A stretch of 64,000 nucleotides of DNA from Gossypium raimondii (GCF_025698545.1 NC_068569.1:17732001-17796000), one strand, 5' to 3'; counted from the stretch's first letter, positions 25,701 through 38,600 are shown. Numbers and translations are program-made. Notes: generated by a model not told the origin, from the letters alone.

Positions 25701-28700
25701 TGCTTTGGAGCATTTTTTAGAACTAGGGAAAAAGAAAGTGCAAAAAAGCTAAAAGGTTAACCTATAGGGTGGGGGGGGGTGATTCTATTATATATATTAT
25801 GTAGTGAATGAGATGGCCAGGCTAGCAAGCGATCAAAATATGCGGTGTTGGCCAATGAGCGATGTTAGGATAGGTAGCCATAGCTAGCTAGCTAGCTGTT
25901 TGGGATCATGTCAAATTACTTCTCCTTCAAAGATGCCACTTCTGTGGCATTTGGATGGTCACCAAGGAACATCAAAAAGCACAGCAGTGAACAGTTATGG
26001 TAATGTCTTTTTCCAAAAGTATCCCCCTATATATTTATTTCAAGTATTGCTTGTTGCAAATGCATTTTGCTTTGCATATATATATATATATACACACACA
26101 AGTATGTGTGTGTATATATATGTCCGTAGGGTATATGCACTATGGGACCGGTATTATTTTGGTGTGGGGGTGTCAATGGCATGTGGTACCACTAGGAGGA
26201 AACGAGAATAGTCAATTGTTGTGTAGGGCAATTTGGGTTTGTAAAGGTTTGACAAATAGTAAGGGTATTTGATGTTTTGTCTCTTTGTGGAGAGCTATAT
26301 ATTTCAGTTCCTCTAAACAAGAACTCACCCAATCAAACCCTTCCCTCTTTTTGTTTTCAATGTTTTCAAACATGTCTAATAGCTCTCCCCAACAACAAAA
26401 AAGTCAATCTTGGCACTTTTATATGATATTTTTGTTAATGTAAAAGTCAATGAATTAGAAAAGCAATACTCACCGAAGCCAGCCACCCTTGATGATCCAA
26501 GATAAGACACGCCTTTTACCACTAAAAGAGTGCAAAGCAAAGCTTTATAAGGATAAAGGATTAATCAATATATCGTTTTTTTGTTTATATATGTTCTTGG
26601 GTGAAAAGAAATTGTGTAAACACCAAGTTCTTCAGCTGATAAACACGTGGATTGATAAGGCTAAAAAGGAGTGGGAGAGAACTATGTTTTTTATTTAAGT
26701 GTGTATTTGCTTTGCTTGATTATTATTGCGAAGTATTTTTTTGCAATGAAGTGAAAGCTAAGCAAGCAATAAAAAGAGATTCCCACTTCTGACTTAGTGA
26801 CTTTGACATTTTGGGGGGGGGTTGGCTATTTGGGAGATTCATGGTGTTTTTGACACTTTGACCTGATTTTCTTTTGTGGTTTGACTATATGTAAGCTTTA
26901 GGTGGTTTTACTTCATTTCTCCCTTTCTTGTTTCAACCACCCGACCAATAAGGGAGGGATTGAGAAAACTCAGTCCAATAAGCCATATAAAAAGTCTTTG
27001 GTACAATGGGAACCTGTTGAATTATGAGACATAATCTCATTGGAATAAAAGGAAAAGATGCTAAACTTGCCCTGTTAACATTCCCATTATGAGTGGGGGG
27101 TATTTGCAAAAGCTTTCAAACACTAGTGCCTGTAATAGCTGATGATTATGTTGAAGACCATGAGACCATTTTCAGTCAAAAACAGATTCTCCAATTACAG
27201 ATAGAAAATGAAAAAGGTTTGGGCCTTTGAGCATTGGCAACGTGCAATAAGAAAGCATGCCCATTCCGATCAACACTAATCCTTTGGATAAATTGTTATT
27301 ATACAAGCGACAAGAAGTTCCTTCAAGTAAAGTACCATAACATTGGAGGTTTGATGTTTAGACTTTAAGCGATGGTTTTGGCAACGAATGACACGAAAGT
27401 ATACTACCAATACAATTATTGTCAAACAAATTATTGATGGCAAGACAAGTCAAGGTTTGTAGCTTTTAAATCAAGTAACATATATGATATGTACTTGTGT
27501 ATATGATCTACAATTGATCATGAACAAAAAAGATCCTATCAATTTACGAAGATCACCAAAAATCTGTATCAGATTATGGCATTTACATTCAAATCTTATT
27601 TGAGTTACAATCATCATAGTTACATTTCATTAAAACGATGACATTTAGCTGATAAGTTACTCATCAATTTCTTCTGAGTCAGGAATTGATTGGCATAAAT
27701 TTCCACCTCAAAACTCAGCATTTAATAATTTGAGAATGTAAATCGTAAATTTTGAAGCCAAAGAAGTCTTTTCTAGCAGCAAGTTTAATTGGTTAATTGG
27801 TAAAACTTTAAGCTAAATCAAATCAACACTCTGTCTGGGAATGGTAATAATGGACCTGTTGAAGAAGACCCTAGCTAATAAGATAAAAGGAGGAAAACTT
27901 CAGAGACAAGTCATGATAAGGTTAGTTAAGAGTAGAGATTTTCACTTAAGTTTCTACCTTGGTAAAATGTCTGCAGGCAATTTTGAGATTATTTGACATT
28001 ACCGCTAGAATTGTCTGGTTCTCTCACAAGTCAAAGAACCTATATAATATATGACCTTGAGGCTGAATAATGAGCACAGTTCTTATGCCAGACTCAGAAA
28101 ACGTACGACATATATAGCACGCAATGCCACAAATAATTGCAGCATCTGTGACACCAAGACCCAATGAAATGAGAACAGCAGAGGGATGGGGGGGGGGACA
28201 AGAGGCTGAGATTTCTTAAAAATAAAAAAAATAGAGAAGTCAGCAAAGTAGAGAAATAGTGATGAAAAAGCACGAGTCATTTATTTCCTACAATACGATA
28301 TTTACCAGTCGTTGTCTTTTGAGTCCAAGAAACACGAAATAGATATCAGCTACAAATATATAGCAACTTTAGCCCACAGCGTTGGACCTATATCATATAG
28401 ACAAGTTTCATGTCAATCTCAAATTTTAGCAGCGGACAATAGATAGTACAGAGGCACACAAAATGCACATACCCGATTAATTTGATGTCCATGCTGCATT
28501 CGGAAAATCTTAAACAACATATAATTGTTCAAATTCTTTTGTTCTTTCATGTGTAATTTAGATATGGACTTTAATTGGTCAAATTTTAAACCATATTAAA
28601 AGTTTAGGGTCGAGTCATTTGATATGTTTACATTGATTTTTCCTTCAAAATCGAAGGATTCCCTTTCGCCAAAACAAGGGAACCATGATAAGTTAATGCG

Positions 28701-29023
28701 CACCTAATCTAACTGGCGTTGATTCACATGTGCCGGAAAAACTAGCAGTAAGTTGGTTCTCAAATGTAAAGGGCGCTATGGTACAACCTTTGAAGGAGCT
28801 TGGAGGGAAGAAACAGACCACCTCTTGAATGGTGACCCCTTGCTGTTTCATGAGCAACTGGTTATCGTGTTATCTCATACTGATCTCAAGCAATGGTCAT
28901 ATAGAGGCTCATTCATATGTTCCTCAGTGAATCAAACCCTTGCATGGGGAGTTGATCAGATCTGCATAATGCTCGAGGTGCTGCAGCCGGTCAATTTCTT
29001 AAAATCTTAACATCTAGAAGTTA

Positions 29024-32000
29024 TCACGTCAGAGTTGCTCCCTGGGCTGAAGAAGTTTCTGAAGGATGCAAGGTTCATACATGCGGTTGCTGCATATGGG
29101 ACTCATTTGCAAGATGAAGAACAGCTAGTGTTGATCTGCCAAAATGTATAAACAAAGAGATATGAGAAATTATATGCACCATATGTACCAAAAAAAGAAA
29201 GATGCTTACAGTAAATGTCAAAAACTTTTAAAAGCTGGAAATGTAAGCAACTTTGTCCGAGTAATAACTTGTTTTAAAAGCTTGAAATACTAGTTGAACC
29301 AAGAAGAAGAAAAGAATAGGAACCAGTATTACATTATCTTCTTTTCAAGTATTTGGTTCTCAACTAGAATAAGATGAACTGTACCTAGGCAGTGAACCCT
29401 TTCTAGTTGGTTGGCTTGCATAAGCAGCCAGAGAACTTCTGAGACTACCATATTTATTCAGTGCACTTTCAAGTTGTGGAGGCGGCAACTGCAAACACCA
29501 AACAGGAAAAGCACCAAACAGGAAAAGAACAGTGTAAACGTAAACATAATAACAAAGAACCACAGCTTCTTCATATGCACTTCGGAAATGGGGAATTCAT
29601 ATGCAGTGGATCCTGTAGTTTACCTGTAACAAAACAGGAAAAGAATGTGGTTGTGTCTGAGCCACAGATTTCAAGAACCCAACCCACAACTTTGGCATTC
29701 TCCAGACCTACGCTCAACAAGCAGACAGAATATTAGTTGACCCCTGGCAAGGTTAAACAGCATGGGTGTTCATACTTCTAAAGCTTACAAAGCAAACGAT
29801 GGGTTGAGTCACTGACCTGTTTACTGACAAGTTTGGATAGGATTTCCATGACAAAATCAACTTGGATACACAATATATGACTGAGAAAATTATTTGGTCA
29901 ATCTTTGCATCATGTGATTTCATTCATATGCTGATAGAAGCCATAAAGAATCATGCATGGGCAGTAGCTCCTGGTTTACAAAAGAAAATCGATTCAACAA
30001 GACCTTAAAATATTCACATAGGAATAAGAAATGAAATCATAATACAATCAAAACAAATGACTTGATCATGCACTCGTACTTTGTTTTGGAGTTGAGAATC
30101 TCAAAGAGGCTCAGCAGTAGTTTGTCGCATATGATTCAATAAACATATGAAAACAACATTTAGATATGGTTTTTGATCAGGTCAAGAACGTCAAACTCAC
30201 ACAGACTCCTTGAACAAAAAAAAAAGAAGAAAACCTTGCCGACTACAAAATCTTCCATTCCAGTTTTTACCAGGAAGTCTACATGATTTAGAACCAAAGT
30301 GTAAATGAAATGAACAATATTACGACTTACCATGGTGGGAAAAGCATCAATTGCCTGTATAACTGTTCTCATGAAAAGTAAAGGAAAAGGGATCTGATCA
30401 ACCTGAATTCCATTGAGGAAAACATTACTACAAATGTAAAAGCATGGTATCAACCCCAGATACATAGTGCACACACATACCATCTGATTCAAGGCCTTAG
30501 CTAAGACCTGCTGCGTAAAAACTGTTCTCTGCTCGAAACAAGCTGAGCAAGCATCCATTATCTGGAAAAATTTAAACAGAGAACAATATATGAATACTAT
30601 GATAACAATGTGCGATAAATACAACCATTTATAAATCCTCAAAATGAACAATACTTTGAAGGGTTTACAGGTCCAAAGTTCTATTTCTCCCTATTTGGTT
30701 AAGTACCAAATTAATCTCTTGTAAGTATGGAGCATATAATATTATATATAAAATCAGTCGATCAGGAGGGAAATAAAAAATTTACCTTCTTGAGTGGAAG
30801 GCCACCTTTTTCAGGGATGACGTCATGGATGGCAACTAAAGCTTCGGCAGGGGTCAAAGCAGGACCAATGTGAGCTGAACCCTGTAAGAACCAAGAGCCA
30901 AAGGAAAACCTCAAATTACAATGTACTAATCAACATATTAACTCTGAGCAATGACTTGCAAAATATCCATAAAGAAAGACTCAACTTGATTGCTACTTTT
31001 ACTACTTCTTTTGCTTGCGATACAAAAAGGATGTGCATACTAATATCTGGACATAGTGCAACAAATATTGCTGAACTTAAATTAAAACTAATATACAGAT
31101 AGGTTCTCTTTAACGCACATTTATCGTGTTTCACTTTAATCATTTGTTTACTCTTATAAATACAGTGCGATTTTCTCTTTTCTTTTTGTAAAATTTGAGA
31201 AAGAAAATGGTAAATACAAAAACCCAGTAGCGAAAGAGTAATCACAAGGGGCATTGGCCCAAACTTTGAAAGTAAGTTCACTTCCCCAAGAAGAACAAAA
31301 CTAAAACAAGCATTAAAGTTGCACATAAAGGTCCAGCTTCATGAAAGAAAGTGGACATTATTGTTTCCAGCTGATGTTTTTATCAACCCAAATAATTATT
31401 AAGATCCTATAAACATATCTCAGTGAAGAAAAAAAATGCTAAAATTACTATCTTCAAGATTTGTTGATCCTAGACCTGCCCTGGTACTTCCTTCAGAATG
31501 ATAAAACAATGTAGTAATGTGAAGTCATTTGTGGAAGTACAAAAATATGCAGACCTGATGTCTCCTGACAATTCATACCTAGGAGCTGAAAATGACTGGC
31601 ATATGTTATCATACTAGAAGAAATTGCAAAATTGTATCATTCACATGTACCTGTAATATGTGAGCAAGCGCAAGCTGGAACTTCTCCAATGGAAGGTCCA
31701 CAAGCCGAGGAAAAACAGGTAACACCTGATAAAAGTTAATGAATACAGCCAACTTGAATAACGTTACTTTTGCAAGAAAATTAAGTTATTTAGCAGAGAG
31801 TACGAGCCATTTCATGGATGTACAATGTGAAGTCACATCAGCACCACTAGTCTTTATATTTCAAATGCAATGAACATACAATCATGCTAATAAGCAAAGG
31901 AAGAAAAAAGAAACGGAAAATTCTAAACAAACCTCATTTTTGGAAAGAGAAGATAACATTGGAATAAGGATGGTGGCATCCAGCAAGTAATCAGTCACAA

Positions 32001-34746
32001 AGGTTCATATGGCAGAAAAAAGATCATAATAGACTGCAAAAGGAAAAAAAACATAGGAGCCGTAATGTTAGGGAAAAATGACCTTCAGCTTAATTTCATA
32101 CAAATGCTTCACAGTAGCTACTAAATCAGGAGAAGGAATTGTTTCTTGAGTCAGTATTTGCAGCACCTTACCAGGAAACAGAACTGCTATCAGTGTTATT
32201 CAACAATAAACAGACAAAATAAACTTCTAATGTAAACTAGATTTTCAAAATGGAAATGGAACTGGAGCCTACCAATGTCAAAAGATTTTCACTTCCTTGT
32301 GGTGGGTCAGATATTGGTTGGAGCAACTGAGAGCAAGACTGACCTAAGGCTCTAATTACAATAGGGATATGACGATGAAACACCTGCATCAGCGGCAAAT
32401 AGAATACAAATCAAGAAACCAGTAACAGTTTATGATTAAATGAAGTAACAAATAGGTTGCAATAGAGGTTCATTTATTCAACCAGAAGAAATTTTCTTGA
32501 TCAAGAAAGGATCACATTTCCAAGTTTAAATAGAGCACGTGGCCAATCCAGCATCTGGCAGAATCTTAAGTTTTCTCATGTAACTACACAATATCTAAGT
32601 TCAGAATAAAAGCCAGTCACTGATTCTCGTGACATTCCAGACTAGTATTCAGAGAAAAGATAATGACATATCCAGCCTACAGTTTCACTCGAATGGGATT
32701 CTATTCAACATGGAGGTAAGTTGACTTCAGCCAAGGACCACGAACATTGAACTTCAAGGTAGCTAGACCTAATTCAATTCAGTCCTGATTTACAACCAAG
32801 AAGTCAACTTAAAAAGAATACTTGTTAGACAGCAGACAAACCAAGACCGTGGTTTTCTTTCAATGAGATCAAACCTCCTTGGATTTAGAACTTAATCTTA
32901 CCTACAAGCACTTTAATCTCACATTTGTATAAGACACGCTCCAGGGCCAAACTCAAACTTTCAAATCAACCTAACTGCTGCAAGCTCAGAAAGATCCAAT
33001 GTAAAAATTACTAGAGGCCAGGAAATTACTAGAACTATGGGGCCTTTAATTAAATTGAAAAATTAAGTTCTGGACTTTGGAAGTGCTGTATTTATATTAC
33101 AAACCTGTTTGGTATATAAGTAAAAATTAAGTACCAAAATATAACCATATTATTAACGGTAAATCTTGAATTTTGAAAATTATTCATTTCATAATTTTAA
33201 TCTTATTAATATTATTAATAGAATATTTCTCATATTTTGTAAAAGAAAGAAAGAAAGAAAGAGATAATATATGTCAAAATCAAGTAAAATGAAAAGCATT
33301 TTCACAATAAGTGATAAGTAGCTCTCTGGCTAATTATCCTATTCAACACTCGTTTGTTGAAAATTTTGTATCATGTAAAATTTAATATGAGGCTAATTAT
33401 CCTATTCAACACTAGTTTGTTGAAAATTTTGTATCATGTAAAAATTAATATGAGTTATTAAACACGTTGAAAAATATAATGTTGAAAATTTCAATGATTT
33501 ACCAAACATACCCTAAGTCACATACAAACTATGTCACTTTCAGGAAACACATGCTACTCTATTACTTTCTTCGAGCCTATAAAAAGTTATAAACCATGCA
33601 CTATGAAGCTACATCAACCTGTCACACACCAGAAAACAGATTATAAGGACAAACAGCATGATCTAATTTGGTAGTAATAATTATATAATGAGTAATATAA
33701 AAACAGAAAAGAGATACCTGCTTTACAGTTTTTGGTGCTCGCCCATAAACATCAAATAAGAATTGAAGAAGACTAGGCTTCTGAAACCAAAAAGAAAAAA
33801 GACCATTAACCGTAAGACACATGCCTCAAATAAGCATTAAAAGACAGTAATAGTCAAGAGAGGCAAACCTTTGTGCATAAAGCAAAAAACAGAGATGAGT
33901 CTTTGAGCTTCAGCAAATGACACTACTGAAGCACTATTAGTTGTCGACTCTGCAATCATGGAGTCAATTTCGGAAACTCTGGGCTCTTGAAGTTGGCTGC
34001 CAGTAGTGGATGTATCTCCACTTCCTACCTGAGAAGAATTTTGGGCAAGAAAATACAAATTTGAAACAAATTTAATACTAGCAAAGGTCTAGATTTTTAT
34101 GAAGCAGTACATGCAGAAATGTGTAGGTTGTGTTACTTGGTGATATATGCTATAAATAATGGTTCACGTTCTCAGGGCAAGGCATGCAAAAAAGAACTCA
34201 CAAAATAGAACTTGACCGCATAACACAAAAAGTGTATGAAATTTTTAAACATACACAAAGTACCTTGTGAATAAACAACAGAAATTGCTAATAAATTATA
34301 TGCACCAAACACCAAGAAGATACTAATCCAACTTTATCTCACATCCTATGATGGTGAAATTTATAAAAGACACCGGTTAAATGTTGAAATTCGGCACACT
34401 TGGAAAAGCAAACAAGAAGGAGCTTATAGAATTTCTCCCTAACCTTCATTTCACCTCTTTCATCAGCGGACCCAGAATGCAAAAACTCTGCACCTGCAGC
34501 ATGCCGATCAACAGCAGAGAGCAACATATTTGTTGCAAATTGCTCAATTTCTCCAGATATGTAGTCCAGCTGATAAAGTTTTTTTGCTACCTGTGCAGTA
34601 TAAACTTAGAAAATTGAGAAAGGACGGATTTTTGCTTCAGCAGAAATCTTGAAACACTAGATAGCAGAAGCACAGGACATTGTAAAGGGGCAAGTTCTAT
34701 ACCAGCTGGATGGCTTTGCCTCGAATGTCATATTGAGAATTAACGG
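29024..34746 (-). pseudogene. Symplekin (mRNA 3'-end processing scaffold), C-terminal part, 5'-truncated and disabled
   Basis: Fifteen exon-like blocks on the minus strand spell the C-terminal part of plant symplekin in order: 34703-34746, 34444-34590, 33869-34028, 33718-33780, 32273-32383, 32083-32166, 31933-31980, 31651-31725, 30786-30881, 30481-30561, 30331-30402, 29817-29860, 29624-29707, 29385-29488, 29024-29135. Landmarks are KAIQLVAKKLYQLDYI, FPRLVDLPLEKFQLALAH, ACFEQRTVFTQQVLAKALNQ, VWRMPKLWVGFLK and LPPPQLESALNKYGSL. Symplekin scaffolds the polyadenylation complex in the nucleus. Lesions: the 5' part is lost at about 34746, next to LTR-like DNA. The 33869-34028 block is 160 nt and shifts frame in a T run. 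The acceptor before 31980 is TG, not AG. The block at 29817-29860 is one base short of in-frame splicing. An in-frame TGA at 29075-29077 lies 17 codons before the ancestral stop. Introns are retained, so this is a DNA-level duplicate and not a processed copy. Confidence 0.88.
33330..33454 (+). repeat. Tandem duplication of about 62 bp in a symplekin intron
   Basis: Two adjacent copies share GCTAATTATCCTATTCAACA and TTGTTGAAAATTTTGTATCA, differing by one or two bases. They lie in an AT-rich insertion (about 33050-33540) within the intron between the 33718 and 32383 exon edges. A GAAA microsatellite lies near 33243-33262. Confidence 0.75.
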
Positions 34747-35160
34747 TCGTATGCAAGTCAGTATACCCACACGGCCTAGCACATTGGCGTGTCACTTGGC
34801 CGTGTGACCCAACTCAGAGAGTTACACAGGCACGGGCACGTACACAGGTTGGGACACGATTGTGTGTCCCTATTTCAAATGTCTGCACAGACTAAGACAC
34901 GGGCGTGTCTCTTGGCCGTGTGAATCACCGGTCTGGCCACATGGCAGTGTGACCCCTGCAGCTTTGAAAATTTTTAATATTTTCTGAAAAATTCTATAAG
35001 TACTCTATCTAGTCCCTACTTGTTTCTAATGCGCATTTTGGGCCCCAAGAGCTCGTATAATAGACAATATGTTTGATTTCAATTGGTTTCTGACATGAAT
35101 GTTATATGATATGAAATGTCTATTTATTTGATCTGTAAACTCCGGTAATGATCCATACCT
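34747..35160 (+). mobile_element. Fragment of a Ty3/gypsy-like LTR
   Basis: The stretch has repeated CGTGTC.CTTGGCCGTGTGA and ACACGGGC phrases (34790-34930) and an ending like CTCCGGTAATG (35130-35145). These are typical of long LTRs of plant gypsy elements; a similar GGTAATG...CGTAACCCTA end occurs in the solo LTR at 49330-49380. Neither a complete LTR nor a target duplication is visible. It abuts the broken 5' end of the symplekin copy. 35160-35668 is AT-rich with nothing recognisable. Confidence 0.5.
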
Positions 35161-35668
35161 AGGGAAGATGAAACATATGATGAAATCTATTAATTAATTT
35201 CTGTTTTACGCGATAAATACTTGATTGTTGTTCTCAATTATGTATGCCTATTTCTTATTTTAATATTTTTGGGATATTAATTAATATTTGATGTGTTTAA
35301 CCAATGGAGCAAAAGTCTCTATTTAAGAGTAGATTTAGCATAATTGAGTTGAGTTGCATGCAGTTAAATTAGTTTAAAACACATAACTCCAATTTGTCAA
35401 CTAAATAACAGGAATAACGGTAATAACTAATGCTTTTAATCCTCATGAATAAGATATCTTTACTCAACATAGTTATACTATTGTTCAATAACTGCATTTA
35501 CTTTTGTCGTGAATTTTAGTTAATACTGAAAACACATAGCAGCAGGAATACAAGCATGACGGAAAATTAACGAGGGAGATGTATTAAAAGAAAGGACAAT
35601 GAACTAAATCTAATTAAACATTTTTTTATAGTTACAAAGCAAAAGAGCAATGAGAAAAATTATTATAC

Positions 35669-38600
35669 CTAAGAACTTGAGGAGCTGGCTGCAGTGTCCC
35701 GTCGGTTTTGAAGTACTGATGCTCCAATATAAACATATGGGATGTGAGATATCTTCAGCCAGTCCTCACCTTCTCCTTTCTTGCATCGTTTTTCAAGTTC
35801 AGGGCAATCTTGAATGGACAGGTGTTGAAGTCCACTCAGTTGCTCGATGCCTTCTGGAAGAGACTTTATATTTTGACAGTCTGAAATTGCCAAAGATCTT
35901 AGAGAAATGAGGTCCTTTACCTTCGGCAGTGCCATGATCTTTGGACAGATACGGATTTCCAGATTTTGTAGCATCTTCATATGTTGAACTCCGTCTGGGA
36001 GAGATGCTAATTCCGGGCAACTTAAAATGGTCAAGCTCTTAAGCACCAAGAGATTTTGAAGGCCATCAGGTAGAGAAGCCAGATTCGAACAATACATAAC
36101 TGTTAGGCGCTCAAGGGCCGTGGCATGCTGCATTCCTCTCGGCAAAGAAGTAAAGCCATTACAGTTTTCGAAAGAGAGGGATCGGAGAGAGCTCAATCTT
36201 TCTAAGCTTTGCTCTGGCAGAGTAACCAAAGAAGGGCACTCGATGATTTCCAAATTCTCTAGAGAGATGAGATTTGCTAATCCATGAGGCAAACTGTCTA
36301 GCATCGCACACCAACCAATTTTCAATGACTTCAAAGCTGTGACTCTCCCCAAATTAGCAGGCAATCTAGGAAGCATGGGACAAGAGATGACTGTCAAAGA
36401 CACAAGAAGCAGACAGTTTTCCAGTAGTACTTTTGGTATGAAATCTAACTCACAGAAAGAGTCAATAACAAGAGTCAAAAGTGTTCTTAGATCTGCTGCA
36501 GATCTAAGTAACAATGGATCACAGTCCTTCAGCATTAAGTGTTGAAGAGTTGGAAACGACGGCATTGTCTTTAAGAGTGGACATTTCATGATGGATAGTC
36601 TCTTGAGGCAAGGAAAACCAAAGGATGGCATTGTTTTTAAGAGTGGACAATTCATGATGGATAGTTTCTTGAGGCAAGGGAAAGCTTCTGTTGAACCCAT
36701 GCCTTCCCAAGTTCTTAGTTCAGGGAAGTCTTGAAGGGTAAGTTCATTCAATGATGGAAACGGACACATAGCTCCAGTATAGAACTCATAATCGATTTTC
36801 ACCACATTGTCCATCCCTTGGATGTTGAGACACTTGAGGAATGGAAGTTGGCCAAGCATGGGGAGAGTTTCAACAGTTTTGCAATTGATTAACTCGAGTA
36901 CTGTCAAGTTGTGGATTGCATCGGACTCCATCCAGAAGGGGAATTCGCATCCCAAATATCCTTTTATTGACAACCTTCTTATATTCGGGCTTGGTTTAAG
37001 CCAGTTTATCAGTTGTTGAGAAAGAAGTTCTGATCGTCTTGTTTGTCTGGATGTGTTTTGATTTAACTTGCCCTCGCCGCCATCACCCCAAAATAGATCC
37101 AATGTGCGAAGTTGCAAATGATTCAGAACCAAACAATGTTCAAATTCTTTGGCACCGCGTGGCATCCTAAATGATGGATCTCTACAATTCTGTTCAAATT
37201 CTATGGCACCGTATGGCATCCTAAGTGATGGATCTGTACAATTCTCGAGGTACTTAATTTTCAACTCACCTTGAAGATTTTTTAGGTGACGAAGCAAACG
37301 TAGGTTCTTACTAGAAATAACTATTGGTAAAGTCCGAAGCCTCACCATAGACCACCAACAAGCAGGCAAGCTAGCAAGCCTTGTACAATCCTTTACGTTT
37401 AAATGCATCAGGTTTACTAACTTTACTATTTCTCCAGGTAACTCTAGCAGATCGGTGCATCCTGAGAGGTCAAGAGTTCGCAAATTGCACAGATGACCAA
37501 TTGTCTCCGGTAATGTTTGGAGAGGAGTATTTGAGAGATCAAGATATCTCAAATATATCAGATCACCGATTGATCTGTGCAACTTTTTGATGCCACTTCC
37601 ACTCAAATTCAGCATTTTAAGGTGCCTAAAACACTGGACTAGGTTTCTTTGGGCTTCCATTGATATATCTCCGGAAGCCAAGAAGTTGAGGGAACACAAT
37701 TTATGTGCTTTGTATAAGGCTTTTGGTAGGAGACTAGACCCGTAATTATTCTCTACCAATGCGTATCGAGTTTCTGCAAGATTATGACCAGTAACCACTT
37801 GTGCCTGATCACTGTTTTCTATTGTCAGGAACTCTTTTCCAGCTATAAGTTTTGCAAGATCATATATCAAACTGGGTATTTTGAACTCCCCTGCATCACT
37901 ACTGCTTGTGAGTTGGAAAAACGACATCTCCAGTAAATCATTAAAGCACTCATTGCCCATCTGCTCAAGCATGTCAGGATTATCACCAGCAGATTGAACA
38001 AAGCCCCCAGCAATCCACTGTTGGATTAACTTCTCTTTATTCAAATGATAATTTCTAGGATATATGGCACAGTATGCAAAGCATCGTTTTAAATTTGATG
38101 GCAAGTGATTGAAACTCAACCTCAGGACTGACAATATTCTGTTCTCACCTGTATCAAGGCTCCATAGATCACTCTCTTGCACACGCAACCATTCATCTTC
38201 CTCTCTTTTGGACCGTAACAAGCCACCAAGTACTTTAGCTGCTAAAGGCACGCCTTGGCACTTGTCTATAATCCGCAGGCTAATAGGCAATAGGTTTGGA
38301 AATTCATTTTCTTCTCCATCTGCAAAAGCTTGCTGCTTAAACAGAGTCCAGCAAGCATCTTTGGCTAGGCCTTCCAACAAGTGGGAAGGAGCATTACTCA
38401 TTATAGAAGCAACTCTTTCAGTCCTGGTGGTGACTATAATCTTGCTTCCTTCTGCTCCACATCTTAACAGGCTCCGTACTTTATCCCACTCTTCTTGATC
38501 ATCGCCCCACACGTCGTCCATCACAAGTAGATATCTTTTTCCGTATAATGAGTCTCGCAGCTGGGATTGAAGAACACCCATATGAGAGGATTCGCATCTA

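Larger units (their letters stand above)
21241..29023. other. Gene-poor intergenic region
   Basis: AT-rich DNA with many microsatellites and homopolymers: CACCAC repeats at about 22500-22545, (TA)n at 22676-22700 and 22916-22935, alternating TA/CA/TG near 26078-26120, and G or C runs near 25270, 25770, 26812 and 28188. No open frame here shows a family motif. The frame at 28753-29010 (+) is discussed under rejected items. Confidence 0.5.

Noticed and set aside
28753..29010. Plus-strand open frame (85 codons) whose frame runs on past its stop to 29151
   Set aside because: The continuation is antisense to the last symplekin exon (29024-29135) and the first part to its 3' flank; no independent motif, so treated as a shadow frame.
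30181..30290. Possible alternative symplekin exon starting VDFLVKTGMED
   Set aside because: Only the first three residues match; the true block VDFVMEILSKLVSKQ is found at 29817-29861.
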